Part shown: positions 1 to 5,604 of the stretch, piece by piece
Numbering within the stretch: position 1 is the first letter of the stretch
Layout: each line of letters starts with the position of its first letter
Notes under the pieces: generated by a model
The model's database searches: none
Seen by the model: only the letters and a program-made list of their open reading frames with translations
Told to the model about the DNA's origin: nothing
Origin: Thermaerobacter marianensis
Lineage (GTDB): Bacteria; Bacillota; Sulfobacillia; DYIH01; DYIG01
Direction: 5' to 3'
DNA: 9,325 nt
NCBI GenBank assembly: GCA_020723725.1
Contig: DYIG01000053.1
Span: forward strand, 1 to 9,325
Position numbers and translations under genes: made by a program

Positions 1-2
1 AA

Positions 3-668
3 GGGGTAATCATCACCTCCCCCAACCTCCCGGGGTGGCTCAACGTGCCGGTTTCAGAATTACTCTCAGGCAAAACCGCGCTCCCCGTGCGCCATGTCCG
101 TGATTCCAATGCCGCTCTCCTGGGAGAATCCTGGAACGGGGCCGCCAGAGGACATGATAACGCGCTCCTGTTGACCCTGGGCACAGGGGTTGGCGGGGCC
201 GCGATCATAGGGGGACGGTTGCTTGAGGGGCGGGACGGGTTCGCGGGGGAATTCGGCCATATAACCGTAGACCCTGATGGCGCTCCATGCGGGTGCGGGA
301 ACCATGGGTGCCTTGAATCCTCAGCCTCAGGAACGGCTATAAAGCGCCTGGCGGGCCAGGAAGGCCGGATGGTCTTCGCCCTTGCATCACAGGGTGACCC
401 ACAAGCGAGGGCCACGGTGGAAAAGGTAGCTACCGCCCTCGGGGTTGGCCTGGCCAGCCTGGCCAACGCCTTCAACCCCTCGGTTATCGTCATCGGCGGC
501 GGTATGGTCACAAACTGGGATTTGTTGCGTGACCGGGCGGTGGAGGAGATGCGGCGGCGCGCCTTCGCCCCTGTCACAGAGGGCTTGGAGGTCGTGCCTG
601 CACTGCTGGGCGATACGGCCGGGGTGCTAGGGGCAGCTCGTCTCATCTTGCGAGACACTTCCCTCTAA
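3..668 (+). CDS. ROK-family sugar kinase (glucokinase-like), 5' truncated by window edge
   Basis: C-terminal 221 residues of a ROK kinase. The frame is open to the window's first bases, and residues before the first in-window start-like codon (GTG at 45) read as family sequence (SPNLPGW), so the true start lies outside. ROK kinases phosphorylate hexoses such as glucose with ATP in the cytoplasm. Visible signatures, numbered from the first complete codon: D34 in RDSNA, the probable catalytic base; a glycine-rich phosphate-binding stretch LTLGTGVGG; then FAGEFGH followed by CGCGNHGCLE, with H86, C96, C98 and C103 as the family's structural zinc ligands. The C-terminus, with NPSVIVIGGG, is complete. 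The DMT permease starts 18 bases after the stop on the same strand, so co-transcription is possible. Substrate cannot be read from the sequence: glucokinase is the default, but N-acetylmannosamine or fructose kinases share these motifs. Confidence 0.9.
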   Translation, partial: GVIITSPNLPGWLNVPVSELLSGKTALPVRHVRDSNAALLGESWNGAARGHDNALLLTLGTGVGGAAIIGGRLLEGRDGFAGEFGHITVDPDGAPCGCGNHGCLESSASGTAIKRLAGQEGRMVFALASQGDPQARATVEKVATALGVGLASLANAFNPSVIVIGGGMVTNWDLLRDRAVEEMRRRAFAPVTEGLEVVPALLGDTAGVLGAARLILRDTSL

Positions 669-686
669 GGTGTATATCCTATAGGT

Positions 687-1625
687 ATGTTTGCTTCTAA
701 GCTTAAGGGTGGTTTGGATAACGAGGTTGCCGGACGGCTGCTCGTAACGGGAGCCACGGTCTCTTTGGGCAGCATGGCCATCTTCGCCAAGCTGGCCTAC
801 AGTGTCGGGGCCCATCAGGTTCCCGTCCTGGCCTACAGGTTCGTCCTGACCGCCGCCCTCCTTTGGCTCACGTTGGCCGCCTCCCGTAAGCCGGAAACAT
901 TGCGGTTACTGTCCAGAAAGGACGCCGTGTTCCTTATCCTGGCAGGCATAGCCGGTTATGGCGCTGTAGCGGGTTCGTACTTCTCCAGCCTCAAGTACCT
1001 GCAGGCCTCCATGACCAGCTTCCTATTCTTCACCTACCCTGTTTACCTGGCGGTATTGCGTGCCATCTGGGACCGTGAGGTCCTGTCGGGGCGGCATGTG
1101 GCGGCGCTGATCCTGGCGCTGTCGGGCGTAGCACTGGTCCTCGGTCCCCAGTGGCATGAAATCGATTTCAGGGGCGTCTCCTGGGCTATTTTCGGAGCCG
1201 TGCTGCACGCCTTATATGTGACCACCACTCATAAAGTGATCCAGCGCGTTTCCCCCCTGGTCGCCACAGCCATCCTATCCTCCAGCGCGGCCGCGGCTTA
1301 CCTGGCCGTGGGCACCGCGGGCAACACCCTGACCCTGGACCTAAAGCCCCTGGCCTGGCTCTCTGTTGCCGCAATGGGCCTCATCAACGGGCTCTTTTCC
1401 CTCAGGGCACTCTGGTCAGGCATCAGGCTGATAGGGCCAAACAAGGCCGCCCTCATCACCACGATGGAGCCATTGGTTACGTCAACACTGGCCGTTGTCT
1501 TCCTGGGAGAGACTTGGGGCTTCAAGCAGGCCGTCGGTGCGGCTCTGATCCTTGCCGGGGTATGGTGGGTTCCACGCAAACACGGGATTCCCGGTTCGGT
1601 TCCGCGGCCCCGCGGGGGGCTATAA
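687..1625 (+). CDS. EamA/DMT-superfamily permease
   Basis: A 312-residue, strongly hydrophobic protein of the usual length for the drug/metabolite transporter superfamily, predicted with about ten membrane helices in two EamA repeats. The first repeat is roughly residues 18-150 (with FLFFTYPVYLAVL and a following LALSGVALVLG helix). The second is roughly 160-295 (with TTMEPLVTSTLAVVFLGE and ALILAGVWWV, the characteristic EPL...LGE pattern). Such proteins export or exchange small metabolites or amino acids; the substrate cannot be inferred. The ATG at 687 has only a weak ribosome binding site (AAGG about 16 bases upstream), so a slightly different start is possible. It follows the ROK kinase closely and ends 15 bases before the convergent purU stop. 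Confidence 0.85.
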   Translation: MFASKLKGGLDNEVAGRLLVTGATVSLGSMAIFAKLAYSVGAHQVPVLAYRFVLTAALLWLTLAASRKPETLRLLSRKDAVFLILAGIAGYGAVAGSYFSSLKYLQASMTSFLFFTYPVYLAVLRAIWDREVLSGRHVAALILALSGVALVLGPQWHEIDFRGVSWAIFGAVLHALYVTTTHKVIQRVSPLVATAILSSSAAAAYLAVGTAGNTLTLDLKPLAWLSVAAMGLINGLFSLRALWSGIRLIGPNKAALITTMEPLVTSTLAVVFLGETWGFKQAVGAALILAGVWWVPRKHGIPGSVPRPRGGL

Positions 1626-1638
1626 ATTGAAAAGCCCC
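1616..1638. terminator. Possible bidirectional terminator between converging genes
   Basis: GGGGCT (1616-1621) and AGCCCC (1633-1638) form a 6-bp stem around an A/T-rich 11-base loop, located exactly where the DMT permease and purU converge; it overlaps the permease stop codon. There is no strong U-tract on either strand (GTTTAGG on plus, TTTTCAATTT inside the loop on minus), so the call rests mainly on position. Confidence 0.4.
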
Positions 1639-1640
1639 GT

Positions 1641-2531
1641 TTAGGCGAACACTACGGTTTTATTGCCATCGACCAATATGCGATCCTCGATGTGCCAGGA
1701 AACAGCCCTGGCGAGAACCACCCGCTCAATCTGGCGCCCGATCCTCTTCATGTCCTCCACGGTATCCCGGTGATCGACCCGCTGGACGTCCTGTTCAATG
1801 ATCGGTCCGGCGTCAAGCTCTTCGGTGACATAGTGGGCGGTGGCGCCGATGAGTTTGACGCCGCGTTCGTGCGCCCTGGCGTAGGGGTTGGAACCCACGA
1901 AAGCAGGAAGGAAACTGTGATGGATATTGATGATCCGGTTTGGATAACGGGAAATAACCCGTTCGGACAGGATCTGCATGTATCGGGCCAGGACCACCAG
2001 GTCGATGCCCTTCTCTTCCATTAAGGCAAGCTGGCGCTCCTCAGCCTCGTATTTGGTCTCCGGTGTAACGGGGATGTGGTGGAAGGCTATCCCCGAGGAC
2101 TCAACAGGTTCCCGCAGATCCTCGTGGTTGGAAATAACAAGGGCTATGTCAGCCAACAAATCCCCCGACTTCCTCTGCCACAACAGCTCATACAGGCAGT
2201 GGTCGGCCCTGGAAACAAAAATGGCCATACGCTTGAGCCGGTCTGCGTAGGAGAGCGACCACTCCATTTCAAACCCCCTGGCCACCCGGGAGAAGGCGCT
2301 TTCCAGCGCCGAACCGTTTTGCAGGAGGCCCGGGAGGTGAAACTCGATCCTCATGAAAAAGCGACCGCCAGCCGGGTCAGTCGAGTGCTGATCGGAGTGA
2401 ATGATATTCGCCCCTTGTTCAAACAGGAACCGGGAAACGGAAGCCACTATCCCCGGACGGTCCGGACAGGCGATTAATAAACGGGCGATGTCCCTGTTGT
2501 CCCTTGTTACACCATGCGACGTTTCCGACAT
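1641..2531 (-). CDS. purU: Formyltetrahydrofolate deformylase
   Basis: A 296-residue protein that hydrolyses 10-formyltetrahydrofolate to tetrahydrofolate and formate, balancing one-carbon pools and supplying formate for PurT-type purine synthesis. The N-terminal ACT domain (about residues 18-90) opens with ACPDRPGIVASVSRF; in Escherichia coli PurU this region mediates methionine/glycine control. The C-terminal formyltransferase-like domain (about 100-290) contains the hydrolase triad: N202 and H204 in INIHHSFLPAF, and D240 in TEELDAGPIIEQ. Length and domain order match the family. The ATG at 2531 has only a weak ribosome binding site (GAG three bases upstream). The next gene upstream diverges, with 65 bases between the starts, so purU is probably monocistronic. 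No link to the nitrogen cluster is evident. Confidence 0.95.
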   Translation of the reverse strand: MSETSHGVTRDNRDIARLLIACPDRPGIVASVSRFLFEQGANIIHSDQHSTDPAGGRFFMRIEFHLPGLLQNGSALESAFSRVARGFEMEWSLSYADRLKRMAIFVSRADHCLYELLWQRKSGDLLADIALVISNHEDLREPVESSGIAFHHIPVTPETKYEAEERQLALMEEKGIDLVVLARYMQILSERVISRYPNRIINIHHSFLPAFVGSNPYARAHERGVKLIGATAHYVTEELDAGPIIEQDVQRVDHRDTVEDMKRIGRQIERVVLARAVSWHIEDRILVDGNKTVVFA

Positions 2532-2596
2532 AATCTCGTTTATTTTAACGCATACTTCGTATCAATGGAGACTGCAATCACCCGGAGGTGTGTGCA

Positions 2597-2734
2597 ATGG
2601 CACCGGAAAACGAAGGGCGCACTGATGAAACTTCAGTCGGTTATGCTGCGATACGCTACACGGCCTGGGTCGTAATCGTCCTGGCGGTTCTTTGGTTTGC
2701 CGCCCGATATATAATCCCCCTCTTCTACCGCTAG
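2597..2734 (+). CDS. Small single-span membrane protein, 45 aa, unknown function
   Basis: I do not recognise this gene. It encodes 45 residues: a polar, acidic N-terminus of about 18 residues (MAPENEGRTDETSVGY), then one hydrophobic helix of about 20 residues (starting AWVVIVLAVLWF) and a short basic/aromatic end (LFYR). Evidence that it is real: a strong ribosome binding site, GGAGGTG, 6-7 bases before the ATG; an uninterrupted frame with sensible protein character; and its own divergent intergenic region opposite purU. The Arg before and after the helix gives no clear topology. It may be a regulator or subunit of a membrane complex, but the window gives no partner. Confidence 0.65.
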   Translation: MAPENEGRTDETSVGYAAIRYTAWVVIVLAVLWFAARYIIPLFYR

Positions 2735-2755
2735 AGGGGTAATAGGGTTCTTTTT
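2717..2755 (+). terminator. Weak terminator candidate after the 45-aa gene
   Basis: CCCCTCT (2717-2723) pairs with AGAGGGG (2733-2739) around a 9-base loop, overlapping the stop codon of the small gene. A T-rich run (TTCTTTTT) begins nine bases after the stem, later than ideal for an intrinsic terminator. Confidence 0.35.
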
Positions 2756-2794
2756 CAGAAAATCAGAATTTCAGAAAATTGCCCTGCCCAATCT

Positions 2795-2812
2795 AAAAGG
2801 GACGTTGTTCCC
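2795..2812 (-). terminator. Weak terminator candidate after the amidotransferase gene
   Basis: Read on the minus strand, GGGA-ACAACG-TCCC is followed directly by TTTT, 17 bases beyond the amidotransferase stop. The stem is only 4 bp (5 with a bulge), so this is a tentative end for the nitrogen cluster transcript. Confidence 0.3.
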
Positions 2813-2828
2813 AAGTATACCAGCTCCC

Positions 2829-3533
2829 CTACTGGCCGAAGACCCTGACCAGCCCCTTCCCAAAGGCATCAGCCTGCGACCGGAGCCCGGTCTCTCCTTG
2901 GAAACGGGCCACCAGCTCTGCGGGCGATGCCCCATTGAACCCGAATAGTTCTTCACGATATGCCTCTGCCCAGGAAGCAACCATCGCTTCATCCACCTCT
3001 ACATGAAATTGAAGGCCGTAGACCCGTTCGCCGTAGCGGAATGCCTGATTCTGACAATCAGTCGATGTGGCCAGCAAAACGGCTCCATCCGGAAGGGTGA
3101 AGGTGTCCCCGTGCCACTGGAACACCGCCAACTCTTCACCGCCAAGCCCCGCGAAGAGGGGGTCCTCCCCGGCGGCATCCGTCAAATACACGTTGGATGG
3201 TCCGATCTCTTTAACACGGTTGGGGAACACAGACCCGCCCAGGGCCTGGGCGATCAGTTGCGAACCGAGACAGATCCCGAGCGCGGGCAGACCCCACCCC
3301 GCAGCCTCGCGAATCAGGTTTTCAACCGTCTGGAAATAGGGGTATCTGTCTTTCTCGTAGGCCCCCATGGGTCCGCCGAGGATAATCAAACCGCCATAAC
3401 CTTCAAGGGTGTCCGGGAGGGTGTCGCCATCGTGCATCGCCCTTATATCAAAGGTCCATCCGGCGGCACCGAGCCACTCCTCTACCCGACCCAGCCCCTC
3501 AATCCCTATATTCTGAACGACCAACGCCTTCAA
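2829..3533 (-). CDS. Class I glutamine amidotransferase-like protein (GMP synthase-like domain)
   Basis: A 234-residue stand-alone GATase domain of the flavodoxin-like triad type. The nucleophile is C88 in GICLGSQ; H177 and E179 in QFHVEV complete the triad; GGPMGAYE near residue 53 forms the oxyanion-side strand. These enzymes hydrolyse glutamine, or gamma-glutamyl compounds, and usually hand ammonia to a synthetase; no synthetase domain is present here, so the acceptor is unknown. The start is TTG at 3533: an in-frame TGA lies two codons upstream, and AGGGGGG sits 7 bases before the TTG. A nearby ATG at 3540 is out of frame. It follows nirA after 55 bases holding a repeat, so it may be the last gene of the nitrogen cluster. 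A gamma-glutamyl hydrolase role is an alternative. Confidence 0.85.
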   Translation of the reverse strand: MKALVVQNIGIEGLGRVEEWLGAAGWTFDIRAMHDGDTLPDTLEGYGGLIILGGPMGAYEKDRYPYFQTVENLIREAAGWGLPALGICLGSQLIAQALGGSVFPNRVKEIGPSNVYLTDAAGEDPLFAGLGGEELAVFQWHGDTFTLPDGAVLLATSTDCQNQAFRYGERVYGLQFHVEVDEAMVASWAEAYREELFGFNGASPAELVARFQGETGLRSQADAFGKGLVRVFGQ

Positions 3534-3550
3534 CGCTCATCCCCCCTAAA

Positions 3551-3570
3551 GGCCCGGTGAAAAAGGCTCA
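3551..3570 (+). repeat. Short dispersed repeat, copy A
   Basis: GGCCCGGTGAAAAAGGCTCA between nirA and the amidotransferase gene. Its last 17 bases recur exactly, in inverted orientation, at 9274-9290, and an 18/20 match lies at 9303-9322. The similarity continues past the core: CTCACAACGC follows here (3567-3576) and also occurs on the minus strand at 9250-9259. Confidence 0.6.
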
Positions 3571-3588
3571 CAACGCTTCTAAGCAGAG

Positions 3589-5151
3589 TTATACCGCAGA
3601 CACCCCGGGAACGTATTTGCCCATCCCCACTCCCTTATAAACAGGTTGCCCCTTGAGAGCAACGATAACCTCATATATCACGTCAACCAGTTTATCAGCC
3701 GGTACTGCTTCAGCCCACTTCTCGGCCAGGCGGGCATCCGCCCCCAGACGCCCGCCCACATAAACATCAAAGGCCTCCACCAATTGACCGCCAACCCTTA
3801 CCAGACGGCCTTGCAAACCGATATCGGCAATCTGGTGCTGCCCACAGGAAGACGGGCAACCGGAGAAGTGGATGCGCAGCTGACCGGTAAGAGACTGAAC
3901 CCACGGGTACCTGGCCTCCAGTTCCTTTATGACCCGTAAGGCGTGTGATTTGGTGTGGGCAAGGCCTTTATCACACCTGCCTGCCCCGGTACAGGCCACC
4001 ACCCCGCCTGCCAGACTGCCCGGCATGAAAGGGATCCGATCCATCACCTTTTCCCGCAACATGGAGGGGATGCGGCTATTGACGACGTGAGGGATTATGA
4101 GATTCTGCGCTTGTGTCAGCCGGATCTCACCCCTGCCATACTCCTCCGCCAGCCGGATAACCTCCTTGAATATCGGCAGGTGAAGGGCCCCAAGCGGGAC
4201 TGAAACCCCGACATAACTATACCCGTGTTGCCGCTGCGGGTGAACGCCTGCGTGATCAGCCCCCCAACAGAGGTGCTCGGTGGCGGCCGGCAGCAGGACC
4301 TGCCCCATGCGGCGCTCGACCTCAGCCCGAAAGCGATCCAGACCCCACTCCTCAATCAGAAACGCCAGCCTGCCGCGGCTACGCTCCCGGCGGTTGCCCC
4401 ATTCCCGAAACAGTTCCAGCACAGCACGGCACAGGCCCACCACCTCCTCCGGCAGGACAAAAGCGTCCAGGGGTTCGGCCAACCGTTGCCCATGTGGACC
4501 GAGCATGCCACCCACCCTGACATTGAAGCCTGTCATCCTGAACCGGCCGCGCTGGCGGATGGCAGCGGTGAAAGCCAGGTCGTTGATGCCGGAATGAGCG
4601 CAGTCATCGAGGCAACCCGAGATGGATATTAACATCTTACGCGGGAGATTGGAGAACTCCTGGGTTCCAGCAGCCAGTCCACTTACTTGTTTAACCAAAG
4701 AAGACACATCAATAAGCTCATGGCGGTCCAGGCCGGCCACTGGGCACCCCATGACATTGTGCACGTTGTCCATCCCGGTCTGCCGGGTGGAGAGACCGGC
4801 TTCCTCCAGGATCCGTAAGGCCTCCGGGACACTGGTGATCTTAAAGCCGCGGAGCTGTATGCCCTGACGGGTCGTGAACTGAATATTCCCATCGCCCATG
4901 GCGGCGATTTGCGCCACCGCACGCATCTGAGACGATTTGAGCACCCCTCCGGGTACGCGCAACCGGAGCATAAAGAGCTCTGGCGTGTTTTTGCGCCAAA
5001 ACACACCCCACCACTTCAACCGCTCCAGATCAGCCTGGGTAATCGAGCCAAAGCCCTTGCTCGCAAATGACTCCAACTCTTCCCTGACCTTCAAGCCGTC
5101 CTTCTCAGACTTGATCCTCTCAATCCGGTTCAACCCAGCCTGCATCGCCAT
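3589..5151 (-). CDS. nirA: Ferredoxin-dependent nitrite reductase (siroheme/4Fe-4S)
   Basis: A 520-residue nitrite/sulfite reductase that should reduce nitrite to ammonium with six electrons from ferredoxin in the cytoplasm. Two pseudo-symmetric halves are visible. The ferredoxin-like part follows KWWGVFWRKNTPELFMLRLRVPGG (about residues 46-69), and the siroheme/4Fe-4S cysteines are C387 and C393 (CTGAGRC) and C432 and C436 (GCPSSCGQ). The CTGxxxC and CGQ forms resemble nitrite reductases, while sulfite reductases usually read GCPNGCAR; the neighbouring amtB, glnB and glnA agree. The N-terminal half also keeps a CxxxC (C180, C184). Two ATGs lie six bases apart (5151 and 5145); GGGGG is only one base from the first and seven from the second, so translation may begin at 5145 (518 aa). 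The gap to glnB is 110 bases and is structured. Assimilatory sulfite reductase is the main alternative. Confidence 0.87.
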   Translation of the reverse strand: MAMQAGLNRIERIKSEKDGLKVREELESFASKGFGSITQADLERLKWWGVFWRKNTPELFMLRLRVPGGVLKSSQMRAVAQIAAMGDGNIQFTTRQGIQLRGFKITSVPEALRILEEAGLSTRQTGMDNVHNVMGCPVAGLDRHELIDVSSLVKQVSGLAAGTQEFSNLPRKMLISISGCLDDCAHSGINDLAFTAAIRQRGRFRMTGFNVRVGGMLGPHGQRLAEPLDAFVLPEEVVGLCRAVLELFREWGNRRERSRGRLAFLIEEWGLDRFRAEVERRMGQVLLPAATEHLCWGADHAGVHPQRQHGYSYVGVSVPLGALHLPIFKEVIRLAEEYGRGEIRLTQAQNLIIPHVVNSRIPSMLREKVMDRIPFMPGSLAGGVVACTGAGRCDKGLAHTKSHALRVIKELEARYPWVQSLTGQLRIHFSGCPSSCGQHQIADIGLQGRLVRVGGQLVEAFDVYVGGRLGADARLAEKWAEAVPADKLVDVIYEVIVALKGQPVYKGVGMGKYVPGVSAV

Positions 5152-5175
5152 ACCCCCAGTATCTTCGGATAAATG

Positions 5176-5226
5176 AAAGGCACCACCTTATACTGCCTCA
5201 GCAGTTCTAGATGGCACCTTTGCCAT
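5176..5226 (-). promoter_or_regulatory. Structured leader before nirA, possible degenerate ANTAR-type attenuator
   Basis: On the minus strand, ATGGC-AAAGGT-GCCAT (5226-5211) forms a hairpin whose six-base loop has A first and G fourth, like the two hairpins before amtB. The loop plus 3' arm (AAAGGTGCC) can instead pair with GGTGCCTTT (5184-5176) in a 9-bp stem with two G-U pairs. That stem encloses an ACTGC-TGAG-GCAGT hairpin and is followed by CATTTAT. The two folds exclude each other. No clear first hairpin of the pair is visible and the U-tract is weak, so this is tentative. Confidence 0.4.
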
Positions 5227-5261
5227 AATCCCGCTCCCCCCGCGACCGAGAGGTATTAACC

Positions 5262-5600
5262 TCAGAGGGCCTCTTCGCCCCGTTCACCCGTGCGAACCCT
5301 TACTGCATCTGCCAGGTCATAAATGAAAATCTTCCCATCCCCAACCTGTCCTGTGGAAGCCGCGTTAACCACCGCCTGAATAGCCTGTTCCACAACCTCA
5401 TCAGGGACAACCGCTTCGATCTTGACCTTCATTACGAAATCCACCCGGAACTCATTCCCCCGATAGATGTGTACCATCCCACGCTGCCTGCCCTGACCGC
5501 GAACATCCGTTATAGTCATACCAGTTACACCTGATTCATGGAGGGCGGAAACCGTCTCTCCGAACTTCTCGGGACGAATGATGATCTCCAGCTTCTTCAA
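5262..5600 (-). CDS. glnB: P-II nitrogen regulatory protein
   Basis: A trimeric P-II signal protein that binds ATP/ADP and 2-oxoglutarate; next to amtB it is expected to plug the ammonium channel when nitrogen is plentiful, so glnK would be an equally fair name. The start is TTG at 5600 (AGGGGGG nine bases upstream), giving exactly 112 residues beginning KKLEIIIRP, aligned with E. coli GlnB without gaps. A GTG at 5636 would add 12 residues unlike the family and overlap amtB. T-loop residues include Q39, Y46, K58 and the stretch YRGNEF. Position 51, the uridylylated Tyr of enterobacterial P-II, is Phe (codon TTC, 5448-5450). The B-loop TGQVGDGKIF (83-92) and R101/R103 are intact. Four bases separate it from amtB, implying tight co-translation. 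Control is probably by ligand binding, not by GlnD modification. Confidence 0.95.
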   Translation of the reverse strand: MKKLEIIIRPEKFGETVSALHESGVTGMTITDVRGQGRQRGMVHIYRGNEFRVDFVMKVKIEAVVPDEVVEQAIQAVVNAASTGQVGDGKIFIYDLADAVRVRTGERGEEAL

Positions 5601-5604
5601 GGCC

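Noticed and set aside
2548..2564. loxP-like sequence (CATACTTCGTATC resembling a loxP arm) between purU and the small gene
   Set aside because: Only nine consecutive bases match one arm, there is no second arm at the right spacing, and no recombinase gene; chance similarity.
2754..2780. Direct repeat TTTCAGAAAAT, twice, in the spacer after the 45-aa gene
   Set aside because: Two short A/T-rich copies only, with no regular spacing; too little for a repeat array or operator call.
3003..3560. 185-codon plus-strand frame opposite the amidotransferase gene
   Set aside because: Antisense shadow; the minus-strand frame contains the full catalytic triad and a fitting start.
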